Positions 44,397 through 54,525 of a stretch of 64,000 bases of DNA are shown in pieces. Position 1 is the stretch's first letter. Every line of letters begins with the position of its first letter. The notes under the pieces are model-generated. The model saw only the letters and a program-made list of their open reading frames with translations, did no database searches and had not been told where the DNA came from. Source of the DNA: Corynebacterium atrinae (GTDB lineage: Bacteria; Actinomycetota; Actinomycetes; Mycobacteriales; Mycobacteriaceae); contig NZ_CP046977.1 in NCBI RefSeq assembly GCF_030408455.1, positions 682,001 to 746,000 of the forward strand, read 5' to 3'. Position numbers and translations under genes: made by a program.

Positions 44397-45946
44397 CTCC
44401 AGCTGGGCAGCCACATGAGCTGGTGATACCAGGTGTCGGGGATGAGGTAGCCGTAGAGGATCGGGGAGAAGTAGAGGAACATCGCCACCGCCGTGGCGAG
44501 GTAGACGATGACGGCCAGTGTGCCAGTTTGGAGGCTACCTCCGGCGAGGATCTTTAGCCAGCGCCATTCCACCTGCTTGCCCCGTCCGTGGAGCTGCCCC
44601 AGGGTTAAGGCAATAAGCGCAATGGTGAAGGGCACCAGGGCGGTGGCGTAGAAGAAGTACATTTGCCGGTCATAACCCACTAACCAGGGAAAAAATCCGG
44701 CGGCGAAAGCGACCAAGGGGATGAGGAAGCGGTCGTCGCGGCGGATGACGAGACTCCATAGGCCCCACAACAGGATCGGGACGGTCAGCCACCAGATGGC
44801 GGGCGTCCCGAACAGGTAGATCATGCGTCGGCAGGTGCCGCCCAGGCAGGAAATGTCGGTGGAGGAGAAGTACAGCACGGGTCGGGTGCCTGCGAGCCAG
44901 GACCACGGTTTGGAATCCCAGGGGTGGGAATGCCCGCCGGAGGTGGTCAGGGAGGCATGGAACTCGAGCACGGTCCGGTGGTAGTAGAGGAAAGACTCCA
45001 GGGAATCAGGCAGGATGCCGTCTTTTTCTGCATGGCGGTAGACGGAGGTCTCTGAGGCGAACCAGGCTCGCCACGACCAGAAGTATGCCAGGACGGGGAC
45101 GATGACGAGGGAGGCGAAAGCCGGGAGGGCGTCGCGAAGCAGCATGCCCCGCAAGGGGCGACGCACGCCGTAGCGGCGGCGCAGGGCCCAGTCGAGGGCG
45201 ACGCTCATGATTCCAAAAAAAGCCATGTAGTACAGCCCTGACCATTTCACCCCGAGGGCGAGCCCGAGGAAAACTCCGGCGCTAAAACGCCACCAGCGAA
45301 AGCCCAAGCGCGGCCCCCAGGGCGAGGTGCCGAGCATCCCGCGGCTCCAAGCATCGTGCATCCGGGCGCGCATTTGCTCCCGGTCGCAAGCCAGGGCCCA
45401 CGCGGCGGAGACGATGAAAAAGACCTGAAAAATGTCGAGCATGCCGAAGCGGGAGCTGACCAGCAACACCCCATCCACCACAGCGAGCAAGCCAGCGAAG
45501 AAGGCAACCTGCCAGGTGCCGGCGAGGGGGCGGACCAGCAGCATCGTCATCACGACGGTGCCAGCGCCGAAGAGTGCGACCATGAAACGCCAGCCCAGCG
45601 GGGTGTATCCGAAGACCCACTCGCCGAGGGCAATGATCTGCTTGGCCAGCGGGGGGTGGACCACGAGGCCGTAGCCGGGGTTGGATTCGATGCCGCCAAT
45701 GAGCGGGTTGACCTGCGAACGCACCATGTCCCACGCCTGCGGGACGTAGTGCTTCTCGTCGAAGACGGGAGTGCCGGAGGCGACCGCACTGGTCAAGCCG
45801 ACGAACCGGGTAAACAGGGCGAGAATCCCGATGAAAAGGACCGACCAAGTGTCCTCGCGAGTCCACGCCAGTGGGCGGGGCGAAAGGGGGCGCACCGAAG
45901 GCGCAAACCGGGGGCCGGGGTACCTGTCGGCGATGGCGGAGCTCAC
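44393..45946 (-). CDS. pmt: Protein O-mannosyltransferase
   Basis: A 517-residue GT39 membrane enzyme that transfers mannose from polyprenyl-phosphomannose to secreted proteins, working with the Sec pathway. The first extracytoplasmic loop holds the catalytic Asp-Glu in FDEKHYVP, and about ten further helices follow. GTG 45946 is preferred, with TAGACT five bases upstream; an in-frame ATG at 45997 would extend over the divergent rsmI start. The divergent pmt-rsmI pair is as in C. glutamicum. It ends by a four-base overlap with the ZAS membrane protein gene. Confidence 0.92.
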   Translation of the reverse strand: MSSAIADRYPGPRFAPSVRPLSPRPLAWTREDTWSVLFIGILALFTRFVGLTSAVASGTPVFDEKHYVPQAWDMVRSQVNPLIGGIESNPGYGLVVHPPLAKQIIALGEWVFGYTPLGWRFMVALFGAGTVVMTMLLVRPLAGTWQVAFFAGLLAVVDGVLLVSSRFGMLDIFQVFFIVSAAWALACDREQMRARMHDAWSRGMLGTSPWGPRLGFRWWRFSAGVFLGLALGVKWSGLYYMAFFGIMSVALDWALRRRYGVRRPLRGMLLRDALPAFASLVIVPVLAYFWSWRAWFASETSVYRHAEKDGILPDSLESFLYYHRTVLEFHASLTTSGGHSHPWDSKPWSWLAGTRPVLYFSSTDISCLGGTCRRMIYLFGTPAIWWLTVPILLWGLWSLVIRRDDRFLIPLVAFAAGFFPWLVGYDRQMYFFYATALVPFTIALIALTLGQLHGRGKQVEWRWLKILAGGSLQTGTLAVIVYLATAVAMFLYFSPILYGYLIPDTWYHQLMWLPSWS

Positions 45947-45970
45947 GGCACAGAGTCTAAGGTACAAGGC

Positions 45971-46813
45971 ATGTCTCAGGTCGAATCTCTTCCCCACGGT
46001 GTGGTTCTAGCCGCGACTCCGCTCGGAAATGTTGGCGATGCTTCACCCCGGCTGACCCACGCCCTGGCCACCGCGGACGTCATTGCCGCGGAGGACACCC
46101 GCCGCGTGCGCAACCTGGCCGCCGCGCTCGGGGTGGAGATCTCGGGCAAGGTGGTGTCCAACTTCGATCACAATGAGGTCGGTCGCGCCCGCCAGCTTCT
46201 CGACGCCGCCCGAACCGGCACCGTCCTCGTCGTCACCGATGCGGGCATGCCCCTGGTGTCTGACCCGGGGTTCTCGCTTGTCGACGCCGCGCACAACGCC
46301 GGCGTTCCTGTCACCTGCCTGCCCGGCCCTTCGGCCGTGCCCACCGCCCTGGCCCTGTCGGGCCTGCCGGTGGGACGATTCATCTTCGACGGCTTCGCCC
46401 CGCGCAAGGGTGGCCCGCGCCGGGCCTGGCTGGAATCGCTGCGCACAGAGGAAAGAGCCGTGTGCTTCTTCGAATCCCCGCATCGCCTGGCGGAGACACT
46501 TGAACTCGCGGCGGATGTCTTGGGGGAGCAACGCCGCGTGGCGGTATGCCGCGAACTGACCAAAACCTACGAGGAGGTCCGCCGCGGTAGCCTCCCGGAG
46601 CTGGCGGCGTGGGCTGCCGAGGGCGTCAAGGGTGAGATCACCGTCGTCATCGAGGGCGGAAGCGCGGCAGACGTCAGCGTGGAGGAGCTCGTCCCCGTCG
46701 TGGAAGCGATGGTGGCGGACGGCGTGCGCTTGAAGGAGGCGTGTCGCCAGGTGGCGGCCGGTCGCGGGGTGTCCAACCGTGACCTGTATGAGGCTGTGCT
46801 GAGCGCACGATAG
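45971..46813 (+). CDS. rsmI: 16S rRNA (cytidine-1402 2'-O) methyltransferase
   Basis: A 280-residue tetrapyrrole-methylase-fold enzyme with VLAATPLGNVGDASPR, IAAEDTRRVRNL, VVTDAGMPLVSDPGF and the SAM-binding CLPGPSAVPTALALSGL. It methylates C1402 in the decoding centre. ATG 45971 is chosen: TAAGGT lies seven bases upstream and overlaps the divergent pmt promoter. A long in-frame extension upstream only shadows pmt. Confidence 0.94.
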   Translation: MSQVESLPHGVVLAATPLGNVGDASPRLTHALATADVIAAEDTRRVRNLAAALGVEISGKVVSNFDHNEVGRARQLLDAARTGTVLVVTDAGMPLVSDPGFSLVDAAHNAGVPVTCLPGPSAVPTALALSGLPVGRFIFDGFAPRKGGPRRAWLESLRTEERAVCFFESPHRLAETLELAADVLGEQRRVAVCRELTKTYEEVRRGSLPELAAWAAEGVKGEITVVIEGGSAADVSVEELVPVVEAMVADGVRLKEACRQVAAGRGVSNRDLYEAVLSAR

Positions 46814-46877
46814 GTCATACGAAAGGAAATGGTTATGCTTTTGTGACTTCCCTGACGCCAATCCGCGCCTCACCTGT

Positions 46878-46893
46878 GGTGATCCGTGTCACG
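46878..46893 (+). promoter_or_regulatory. GlxR/CRP-like half-conserved site upstream of betP
   Basis: GGTGA-TCCGTG-TCACG keeps the GTGA-N6-TCAC core of the GlxR/CRP consensus TGTGA-N6-TCACA. It lies about 100 bp before the betP start and overlaps the paired GTNAC site. Confidence 0.4.
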
Positions 46894-46903
46894 GGGAGGT
46901 AAC
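46888..46903. promoter_or_regulatory. Paired GTNAC site upstream of betP
   Basis: GTCAC and GTAAC are separated by six bases (11-bp repeat period), 85 bp before the betP ATG. betP of C. glutamicum is an MtrA target; this is a candidate MtrA site. Confidence 0.45.
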
Positions 46904-46988
46904 GGCGGCGTCGATACGCTGTTTTGAGGGTTGGTGGAGGTGTCCGCCTAGTTGGTGACATGCCCTCGAATGCTCAACAGTTATAGGC

Positions 46989-48749
46989 ATGACCACTCCT
47001 GAGCAGGCGGAGCCCAGTACCGCCACTGAACAGCTGGCATCGATGATGTCGGATGCCGAGCTCATCGGCGACCGCATGGATGAAACCTCTGACGCCGTCG
47101 ATCGGCCAGTAGAAGACGACAACCCCAGCTTCGACTGGGCAATCATTCTTCCCACTGCGGGCGTCATCGTCGCGGTGGTGTTGTGGGGTCTTCTCCGGCC
47201 AGATAGCTTCGCCACCGTCGCGTCCTCTGCCCTGAGCCTGGTGGTGAACAACCTCGGGTGGGCTTTCGTGCTCTTCGGCACCGTATTCGTGGCCTTTATG
47301 ATCATCATCGCCGCGAGTAAGTTCGGGCAGATCAAACTAGGCGGCAACGACGAGGCCCCGGAGTTCCGCACCGTCTCTTGGATCGCGATGATGTTCGCCG
47401 CAGGCATGGGCATCGGCCTGATGTTTTATGGTGCCACCGAACCGCTGACCTTCTACCGCGATGGCGTGCCAGGACGATCAGAGCACGAGGTGGGTGCCGC
47501 CATGGCCACCTCGCTGTTCCACTGGACTCTCCACCCCTGGGCGATTTACGCGGTCGTCGGCCTGGCCATCGCGTACTCCACCTTCCGCCTCGGCCGCCCG
47601 CAGCTGATTTCCTCGGCCTTCATCCCGCTGTTGGGCGAGAAAGGTGCCCGCGGATTCTGGGGCAAGCTCATCGACATCCTGGCGATCATCGCCACCGTCT
47701 TCGGTACCGCCACCTCCCTGGGCGTGGGAGCCCTCCAGATCCGCGCCGGGCTCTCGGCCTCCGGGATCATTGATAATCCGGGCAACGCGACGATCATTGG
47801 CATCATTCTTGTGCTCACCTTGGCGTTCATTGTCTCCGCGCTCTCCGGCGTGGGCAAGGGCATCCAGTACCTGTCCAACACCAACATGGTCATCGCGGCC
47901 ATCCTGGCCATCTTCATCTTCATCATGGGCCCGACCGTCGCCGTGCTCAACCTCATGCCGACCTCTATGGCCAGCTACTTCTCGCAATTCTTCGAGATGG
48001 CCGGCCGCACCGGAGTATCTGCCGACGGCACCGCCGGCGAATGGCTGAACTCCTGGACCATCTTCTACTGGGCCTGGTGGATCTCCTGGTCGCCCTTCGT
48101 CGGCATGTTCCTGGCACGCATCTCCCGTGGGCGCACCATCCGTGAATTCACCATCGGTGTCCTCGTCGTGCCCTCGCTGGTCTCCGTCGTGTGGTTCTCC
48201 ATCCTCGGCGGCACCGCCATTACCTTTGAGCAAGAAGGTCGCTCCATCTGGGGCGACGGCTCCGCCCCCTCCCAGCTGTTCAACCTGCTGCACGAGCTGC
48301 CGGGCGGCACCATCATGGGCGTGGTGGCCATGATCTTGCTGGGCACCTTCTTCGTCACCTCCGCAGACTCCGCCTCGACCGTCATGGGCACCCTGTCCCA
48401 GCATGGCCGCAGCAACGCCACCCCCTGGGTCTCCGCGCTGTGGGGCGTGCTCACCGCCGCAATCGGCATGGTGATGCTCACCTCCTCGGAAGATTCCCTG
48501 GGCAACCTGCAGTCCATCACGATCATCGCGGCCAGCCCCTTCCTGCTAGTCATCATCGGCTTGATGGTGGCGCTGGTGAAGGACCTGCGTAACGACGTCA
48601 TCTACCTCGACTACCGTTCCCAGCAGGAGTTTGCGGCCCGCCTCGCGCGCGAGCGCCGGGTCCACCAGGAGCACCAGCGGGCCGCGGCGAATAAGGCCCG
48701 CCGTCAGCAGCGTCTGGCCAAAATCAACAAAAGGGAACCGATGAAATAG
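46989..48749 (+). CDS. betP: Glycine betaine transporter BetP (BCCT family)
   Basis: A 586-residue sodium-coupled betaine importer of the cytoplasmic membrane. The N-terminal 47 residues are acidic, then twelve helices include [19 protein letters not shown] (sodium/substrate unwound helix) and [22 protein letters not shown] with the substrate-binding tryptophans. The C-terminal tail after [13 protein letters not shown] is long and arginine-rich, the region that senses potassium and osmotic stress in C. glutamicum BetP. The sequence matches that protein over most of its length. rsmI lies upstream and metG directly downstream. Confidence 0.96.
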   Translation: MTTPEQAEPSTATEQLASMMSDAELIGDRMDETSDAVDRPVEDDNPSFDWAIILPTAGVIVAVVLWGLLRPDSFATVASSALSLVVNNLGWAFVLFGTVFVAFMIIIAASKFGQIKLGGNDEAPEFRTVSWIAMMFAAGMGIGLMFYGATEPLTFYRDGVPGRSEHEVGAAMATSLFHWTLHPWAIYAVVGLAIAYSTFRLGRPQLISSAFIPLLGEKGARGFWGKLIDILAIIATVFGTATSLGVGALQIRAGLSASGIIDNPGNATIIGIILVLTLAFIVSALSGVGKGIQYLSNTNMVIAAILAIFIFIMGPTVAVLNLMPTSMASYFSQFFEMAGRTGVSADGTAGEWLNSWTIFYWAWWISWSPFVGMFLARISRGRTIREFTIGVLVVPSLVSVVWFSILGGTAITFEQEGRSIWGDGSAPSQLFNLLHELPGGTIMGVVAMILLGTFFVTSADSASTVMGTLSQHGRSNATPWVSALWGVLTAAIGMVMLTSSEDSLGNLQSITIIAASPFLLVIIGLMVALVKDLRNDVIYLDYRSQQEFAARLARERRVHQEHQRAAANKARRQQRLAKINKREPMK

Positions 48750-48759
48750 GGTGTAGGAC

Positions 48760-50598
48760 ATGACCCAATCTGTGCTTGTCTCCGTCGCCTGGCCGTATGC
48801 AAACGGCCCCCGCCACATCGGACATGTCGCCGGTTTCGGCGTCCCCTCCGATGTCTTCGCCCGCTACCAGCGGATGGTGGGCAACGAGGTCCTCATGATC
48901 TCCGGCACGGACGAGCACGGCACCCCCTTGTTGGTCCAGGCCGACAAGGAAGGCGTGACCGTCAAGGAACTCGCCGATCGCTACAACCGCCAGATCGTCG
49001 AGGACCTCGCCGGTCTGGGCCTGACTTACGATCTGTTTACCCGCACCACCACCCGTAACCACTACGCGGTGGTGCAGGAACTATTCAAGGGCCTTTACGA
49101 CAACGGTTACATGATCAAGGAGACGACCCAGGGTGCGGTCTCCCCGTCGACCGGGCGAACCCTGCCCGACCGCTACATCGAGGGCACTTGCCCGATCTGT
49201 GACTACCCCGAAGCCCGCGGCGACCAGTGCGACAACTGCGGCAACCAGCTCGACCCCTCCGACTTGATCAATCCGGTGTCTAAGATCAACGGTGAGACCC
49301 CGGAGTTCGTCGAAACTGAGCACTTCCTCCTCGACCTGCCGTCCTTGGCGGAGGCGCTGGGCGAGTGGCTGCGGGGGCGCGAGGACTGGCGCCCCAACGT
49401 GCTGAAGTTCTCCCTCAACCTCCTCGATGACCTCCGCCCCCGCGCCATGACCCGCGACATTGACTGGGGTGTGCCGATCCCGGTCGAGGGCTGGCAGGAC
49501 AACAACGCCAAGAAGCTCTACGTGTGGTTCGACGCCGTCGTCGGCTACTTGTCTGCCTCCATCGAATGGGCGTGGCGCACGGGCCAACCGGATGCGTGGA
49601 AGCAGTGGTGGCAAAACCCCGAGGCCACCGGCTACTACTTCATGGGCAAGGACAACATCACCTTCCACTCCCAGATCTGGCCCGCCGAGCTGCTCGGTTA
49701 CGCCGGCAAGGGATCGAAGGGCGGTACCCTCCACGAGTACGGCGAAATCAACCTCCCCACCGAGGTCGTCTCCTCCGAGTACCTGACCATGTCCGGCTCG
49801 AAGTTTTCTTCCTCCAAGGGCGTGGTTATCTACGTCAAGGACTTCCTCGCCGAGTTCGGGCCCGACCCCTTGCGTTACTTCATCGCCGTCGCCGGTCCGG
49901 AAAACACCGACACCGATTTCACCTGGGACGAGTTCGTCCGTCGGGTGAACAACGAGCTGGCCAATGGTTGGGGCAACCTGGTTAACCGCACCGTCGCCAT
50001 GGCGAACAAGAATTTCGGTGAGGTGCCTGCGCCGGGGGCTTTGACTGAGTCGGATCAGAGGATCCTCGACCTGGCGGCCTCGACTTTCGACGTCGTCGGC
50101 GAGGCGTTGGCCGCCTCCAAATTCAAAGCCGGAATCACCGCCGCCATGCACGTCGTCGGTGAGGCTAACGCTTACATCGCTGAGCAAGAGCCCTGGAAGC
50201 TGGCCAAGGACGAGACCCAGCGCGAGCGCCTGGCCACCGTCTTGTGGACAGCCCTGCAAGTCGTCTCCGATTGCAACGTCCTGCTCACCCCCTACCTGCC
50301 GCACATCGCCCAGCAGGTCCACGAGACCCTTGGCGGCGATGGCGTGTGGGCTGCCTCCCCGGTGATCGAGGAAGTCACCGATGACATGCCGGTCGAGCTC
50401 GTCGGCGTCGACCTGCCCGAGGCCGGACAGTCCTACCCCGTCATCACCGGCGACTACACCGCCCAGCAGGCAGTGTGGAAGCGTATCGACGTCGTCGCCG
50501 GCACTCCGCTGGACAAGCCTAAGCCGCTCATCCAAAAACTTGATCCCGAGCTCGCCGAGACCGGCCCGGAGTGGGCACCGATCCTTGGCGAAAGCTAG
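48760..50598 (+). CDS. metG: Methionyl-tRNA synthetase
   Basis: A 612-residue class I synthetase with [12 protein letters not shown] (HIGH motif), a zinc knuckle with [17 protein letters not shown], the KMSKS-like KFSSSKG, and an anticodon-binding helical domain. It ends without the C-terminal dimerisation domain of the E. coli enzyme. Start ATG is ten bases after the betP stop, so metG may be co-transcribed with betP. Confidence 0.96.
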   Translation: MTQSVLVSVAWPYANGPRHIGHVAGFGVPSDVFARYQRMVGNEVLMISGTDEHGTPLLVQADKEGVTVKELADRYNRQIVEDLAGLGLTYDLFTRTTTRNHYAVVQELFKGLYDNGYMIKETTQGAVSPSTGRTLPDRYIEGTCPICDYPEARGDQCDNCGNQLDPSDLINPVSKINGETPEFVETEHFLLDLPSLAEALGEWLRGREDWRPNVLKFSLNLLDDLRPRAMTRDIDWGVPIPVEGWQDNNAKKLYVWFDAVVGYLSASIEWAWRTGQPDAWKQWWQNPEATGYYFMGKDNITFHSQIWPAELLGYAGKGSKGGTLHEYGEINLPTEVVSSEYLTMSGSKFSSSKGVVIYVKDFLAEFGPDPLRYFIAVAGPENTDTDFTWDEFVRRVNNELANGWGNLVNRTVAMANKNFGEVPAPGALTESDQRILDLAASTFDVVGEALAASKFKAGITAAMHVVGEANAYIAEQEPWKLAKDETQRERLATVLWTALQVVSDCNVLLTPYLPHIAQQVHETLGGDGVWAASPVIEEVTDDMPVELVGVDLPEAGQSYPVITGDYTAQQAVWKRIDVVAGTPLDKPKPLIQKLDPELAETGPEWAPILGES

Positions 50599-50607
50599 CT
50601 GATTTGG

Positions 50608-51810
50608 GTGAGCCGTAAAGCACTTCCCGCCGCGCTCCTTTTCGTCGCGGTATTCATCGCGGCAGTCAACCTCCGCGCCGGCATCACCTCGCTTGGAGCA
50701 GTGCTTGCCGACGTCCTCCTGGCCTTCCATGCGGGAGGCACCATCGCCGGCATCATCACCGCCATCCCCGGCCTCCTCTTTGCCCTCTTCGGGCTCGTGG
50801 CGGTCCCGGTGGCCACGCGGCTGGGTTTGACCCGGACCCTGTGCTTGGGCATGGCCCTCACGCTGCTGGGCCTGGCCCTGCGCCCGTGGATTGGCACCAT
50901 TTCCCTGTTCATCCTGCTCACCGCTTGCGTTGGCGTGGGCATCGCGCTGGGCAACGTGTTGCTGCCAGCCTGGATCAAAAACCACGGTGGCCGGCACATC
51001 GTGGCGCTCATGACGATCTACGGCTCGGTTCTCGGCTTGTCCGGTGCCCTGGGGCCGCTGACCGCGCTGTGGGGTTTCGACTTCCGCTGGGCCCTGGTCC
51101 TCTGGGTCATTCCCGCCGCAGTGCAGCTGTTGGTGTGGCTGGTCTTCCTGCCGAAGGTGGGGCGCGACGTACCCCGCTCAGGTGCGGTGGATCTGTCGGA
51201 GGCTGGACGGGCGAAACCAATCTCCCTCTGGCGCGCTCCCACGGCCGTCTACCTCATGTTCTTTTTCGGGCTGCAGTCGATGAATGCCTACATCCAGATG
51301 GGGTGGCTGCCCAAAATCCTCGTCGATAGTGGGGCAAGCACGAACGCAGCGAGCGTGGCCCTCGCCATCACCGCTGGCTGCGGGATCCTCGGCGGGCTGG
51401 TCATGCCCGTGGTGATTGACCGGTGGCGCAACATTCAGTGGCTACCGATCCTCTTCGCCGTCCTCATGGCCTTGGGATACCTCGGACTGTGGTGGGATGC
51501 CACGGCTGCCCCCTTGGTTTGGTCAGTGCTCCTCGGCGTAGGTGGCTTCTCCTTCCCGATGGCCATCGCGCTCATCCCCGCCCGCAGTCGGGTCCCCATG
51601 GTCACGGCCCGGCTCTCCGGATTTGTCCAACCAGTCGGCTATCTCATCGCTGCCGTCGGCCCCTTCGCAGTGGGCATGGCGCGTGAGGCGCTGGGCGGCT
51701 GGGACCTCATTCTCCCTGTGCTCGCGGCCTTGTGTGCGCTCATGGGTGCGGCTGGTTTCCGGGCCGCGCGGCGTGGGTTCATCGATGATGAATTAGCAGC
51801 TCAGGGCTAA
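50608..51810 (+). CDS. MFS transporter, CynX/NimT (cyanate permease-like) family
   Basis: A 400-residue twelve-helix transporter. The start NLRAGITSLGAVLADV and the central GVGIALGNVLLPAWIK are typical of CynX/NimT-type carriers (cyanate, nitroimidazole resistance). No cyanase gene is present nearby. GTG 50608 follows the metG stop by nine bases, so translation may be coupled to metG. The substrate cannot be told. Confidence 0.85.
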   Translation: MSRKALPAALLFVAVFIAAVNLRAGITSLGAVLADVLLAFHAGGTIAGIITAIPGLLFALFGLVAVPVATRLGLTRTLCLGMALTLLGLALRPWIGTISLFILLTACVGVGIALGNVLLPAWIKNHGGRHIVALMTIYGSVLGLSGALGPLTALWGFDFRWALVLWVIPAAVQLLVWLVFLPKVGRDVPRSGAVDLSEAGRAKPISLWRAPTAVYLMFFFGLQSMNAYIQMGWLPKILVDSGASTNAASVALAITAGCGILGGLVMPVVIDRWRNIQWLPILFAVLMALGYLGLWWDATAAPLVWSVLLGVGGFSFPMAIALIPARSRVPMVTARLSGFVQPVGYLIAAVGPFAVGMAREALGGWDLILPVLAALCALMGAAGFRAARRGFIDDELAAQG

Positions 51811-51826
51811 TGTCGGGGGCATCGTC

Positions 51827-51839
51827 TAGCGTGTAGTCC
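51827..51839 (+). promoter_or_regulatory. -10 element for leaderless recQ-like gene
   Basis: TAGCGT (51827-51832) precedes the ATG by seven bases, and no Shine-Dalgarno is seen. Confidence 0.4.
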
Positions 51840-53906
51840 ATGGAGCTTACTCGGGGTACAGCAAACGAACTGCTCGTCGGCATCGCGGGGCAGGGCGCCC
51901 ACTTGCGCGATGATCAGTGGACGGCCATCCAAGCACTCGTCGAGCAGCGGCGGCGGATGCTCGTGGTGCAACGAACGGGCTGGGGCAAGTCGGCGGTGTA
52001 CTTCATCGCGGCGAAATTGCTGCGGGAGGCGGGGAGGGGTCCAACGCTCATCATCTCCCCGCTGTTGGCGCTCATGCGCAACCAGGTGGAGGCGGCAGGA
52101 AAAGCGGGGATCGTCGCCGCCACCCTCAACAGCGCGAACATGACTGAATGGGAGGAGATCCAAGCCCAGGTGGTGTCGGGTGAGGTCGATGTCCTGCTTA
52201 TCTCGCCGGAGCGGCTGAACAACCCCGGCTTCCGCGAGGAGGTTCTGCCCCACATCGCCCACACCGTGGGCATGGTAGTCGTGGATGAGGCGCACTGTAT
52301 CTCGGACTGGGGGCATGATTTCCGCCCGGATTATCGGCGCATCCGCACGCTCTTGACCGAGCTCCCGGAAGGAGTGCCGGTGTTAGCCACGACGGCGACG
52401 GCCAACGACCGCGTGGTCGCCGATGTCCAGGCCCAGCTGGGAGCGGAGACCGGTCTGCTGCGGGGCGGGTTGGACAGAGAGTCGCTGCACTTATCTGTGG
52501 TCCAGCTGGATGATTCGACCCAACGCCCGGCCTGGCTGGCCACGCACCTGAGCGAACTCGAAGGCTCCGGCGTCATCTATTGCCTGACGGTCGCCGCGGC
52601 TGAAGACCTGGCGGAAGCTCTCGACGCCGCTGGCTGGAACGTCGCCGCGTACACCGGCCGAACAGAGGCGGGGGAGCGGGAGCGCTTGGAGCAGGCGCTG
52701 ATAGCCAATGAGCTCAAGGCGTTGGTGGCCACGTCGGCGCTGGGCATGGGGTTTGATAAACCGGATCTGGGATTCGTCGTCCACGTCGGGGCACCGAGCT
52801 CCCCGGTGTCCTACTACCAGCAGATTGGCCGCGCCGGCCGAGGCACGGACCGAGCCGACGTCATCCTCCTCCCCGGTGCGGAAGACCGCGACATCTGGCG
52901 CTACTTTGCCTCCGTGTCATTCCCCGAAGAGCAGACGGTTCAGCAGCTCCTCTCGGTACTAGGGGATGAGCCGCAGTCGACGATCCGACTGGAAAGCCAG
53001 GTAGATCTCAGTCGTTCTCGCCTCGACCAAGTGCTAAAGGTCCTCGACGTCGATGGCGCGGTCAACCGGGTCCGGGGCGGTTGGGTGTCCACCGGCCAAC
53101 CGTGGACCTACGATGCCGCACGCTACCAAGGTCTGGCTGCCGCCCGCACTGCCGAGCAAAACGCCATGATGGAATACCAGCGCACTTCTGGCTGTCGCTT
53201 GCTCTTCCTGCGCCGCCAACTGGATGACGTCACTGCGACTAGTAACTGCGGCCGCTGTGACAACTGCACGGGCCAGGCCTGGGACACGGGCGTCGATGCC
53301 TCCGTGGCTAGCCGGGTGTCCACCCGACTCACCGCGCCGGGAGTGCGACTGACCCAGCGCAAACAATGGCCGACCGGCATCAGCGTCAAGGGCAAGATTC
53401 ACGGCGTCGAGCCCGGTCGAGCACTCGGTCGCCTCAATGACATCGCTCGTGGCCCGGCATTGAGAGAGTTGCTCGGCGACAAAGCGTGGCGGCCGACGTC
53501 ACCGTGGCAAGAAGACACGTGGTTGCCCCGAATCGTTGCTGTGTTGGCTGAATGGGATTGGAATCAACGGCCCACCAGCGTCATTGCGCTTGGCACAGTC
53601 GATCCGGAGGCCACAGCTCAGGTGACGGCTCTGGCGGAAGCGGTCGCCGGGGTGGGCCGGATGGCCTTCGTGGGTACGCTGCCCGTGCGCCCCGGCACGG
53701 GAGAAGTCACCGCGCAGAACTCTGCCTATCGGGTGAAAGGCCTCCTGGAGCACTGGGACTTCACGGGCCTACCCACCGTGGATGGCCCGATCCTGCTGGT
53801 CACGGACCTGGTGGACACCGGGTGGTCCGTGACGGTGGCGGGCGAAGCCCTCGCCAGAATCACCGGGCAGGTGGTGCTACCTCTCGCCCTGGCCAGCCGG
53901 GGTTAG
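51840..53906 (+). CDS. RecQ-family helicase with phosphoribosyltransferase-like C-terminus
   Basis: A 688-residue SF2 helicase: LRDDQWTAI, Walker A-like QRTGWGKS, Walker B VVVDEAHCISDWGHDFR, TATAN, motif VI YYQQIGRAGRG, and the RecQ zinc cluster (NCGRCDNC with an upstream Cys). Instead of an HRDC domain, the last 150 residues contain ILLVTDLVDTGWSVTVAG, which resembles the PRPP-binding loop of type I phosphoribosyltransferases. RecQ-PRT fusions occur in some bacteria, and the tail's activity is unknown. The 3' end overlaps the convergent cyclase gene by 30 bp. Confidence 0.88.
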   Translation: MELTRGTANELLVGIAGQGAHLRDDQWTAIQALVEQRRRMLVVQRTGWGKSAVYFIAAKLLREAGRGPTLIISPLLALMRNQVEAAGKAGIVAATLNSANMTEWEEIQAQVVSGEVDVLLISPERLNNPGFREEVLPHIAHTVGMVVVDEAHCISDWGHDFRPDYRRIRTLLTELPEGVPVLATTATANDRVVADVQAQLGAETGLLRGGLDRESLHLSVVQLDDSTQRPAWLATHLSELEGSGVIYCLTVAAAEDLAEALDAAGWNVAAYTGRTEAGERERLEQALIANELKALVATSALGMGFDKPDLGFVVHVGAPSSPVSYYQQIGRAGRGTDRADVILLPGAEDRDIWRYFASVSFPEEQTVQQLLSVLGDEPQSTIRLESQVDLSRSRLDQVLKVLDVDGAVNRVRGGWVSTGQPWTYDAARYQGLAAARTAEQNAMMEYQRTSGCRLLFLRRQLDDVTATSNCGRCDNCTGQAWDTGVDASVASRVSTRLTAPGVRLTQRKQWPTGISVKGKIHGVEPGRALGRLNDIARGPALRELLGDKAWRPTSPWQEDTWLPRIVAVLAEWDWNQRPTSVIALGTVDPEATAQVTALAEAVAGVGRMAFVGTLPVRPGTGEVTAQNSAYRVKGLLEHWDFTGLPTVDGPILLVTDLVDTGWSVTVAGEALARITGQVVLPLALASRG

Positions 53907-54494
53907 GGCGATGACGCGCGCCGGGAAGGCGGAACCACCGGCGGGCAAGGGCCAGGTGACCATGATCCAGGCGCCGATGGTGGGCAAGCCCGTGAGGGGG
54001 CGGAGGTTCTCGATCTGCCAATGGTCATGCTCCAGCCACCAGCGTTGGGCAGGGAAAGAGCCTGAGGCGACGACATCCGCCGAATCAGTGTTGAGAGTGT
54101 CGTGGCCGATGGCGATGACGCCGCGTGAGTGGATGACTTCCAGCGCGGGCACGGTCCAGCCTCCGCCGCGAAGCGCAGCGAAACACCCGGCGGGAACCCG
54201 ACCGTGGCGTTCCTCCCAACCCGCGATATCGGGGGAATCGAGGACGATCAACGGCAGGAGCGATTGAGATGCGGGAATGCCTTCGAGTGTGCGTCCGCCC
54301 GGGACGACGTGGGCTGGGGCATCCACGTGCGTGCCGGTGGGCCCGACCACCTGGTAGGACGTCACCTCGAAACCATCGTCAGCGGCGGTGCTCAGGGGGC
54401 GAACGGTCATTGGCGGGTCGGTGGGGAAACGCTCCTGGTCTGGGTGCAGGGGGCGGGTGAGGTCGTGGAACACCCAGTCGCTGGCAGTGAACAT
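53877..54494 (-). CDS. Cyclase-family (kynurenine formamidase-like) hydrolase
   Basis: A 205-residue metal hydrolase of the cyclase superfamily. It keeps FHDLTRPLHPD near the N-terminus, the metal motif GTHVDAPAHVVPGG (HxGTHxDxPxH type) and a later GHDT stretch. Members hydrolyse N-formylkynurenine or related amides. The sequence is somewhat short and no kynurenine pathway genes adjoin it, so the substrate is open. ATG 54494 is preferred because family homology begins there and GGGAG precedes it. Confidence 0.8.
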   Translation of the reverse strand: MFTASDWVFHDLTRPLHPDQERFPTDPPMTVRPLSTAADDGFEVTSYQVVGPTGTHVDAPAHVVPGGRTLEGIPASQSLLPLIVLDSPDIAGWEERHGRVPAGCFAALRGGGWTVPALEVIHSRGVIAIGHDTLNTDSADVVASGSFPAQRWWLEHDHWQIENLRPLTGLPTIGAWIMVTWPLPAGGSAFPARVIALTPAGQGER

Positions 54495-54512
54495 GGCTCC
54501 CACGCTAATCCC

Positions 54513-54525
54513 TACAATGACAGCC
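54513..54525 (+). promoter_or_regulatory. -10 element for leaderless tatD
   Basis: TACAAT (54513-54518) lies exactly seven bases before the tatD ATG at 54526. No Shine-Dalgarno is present. Confidence 0.55.

Noticed and set aside
49081..50997. Minus-strand open frame of 638 codons opposite metG and the MFS gene
   Set aside because: Shadow of metG; its Gly/Asp-rich translation has no recognisable motif.
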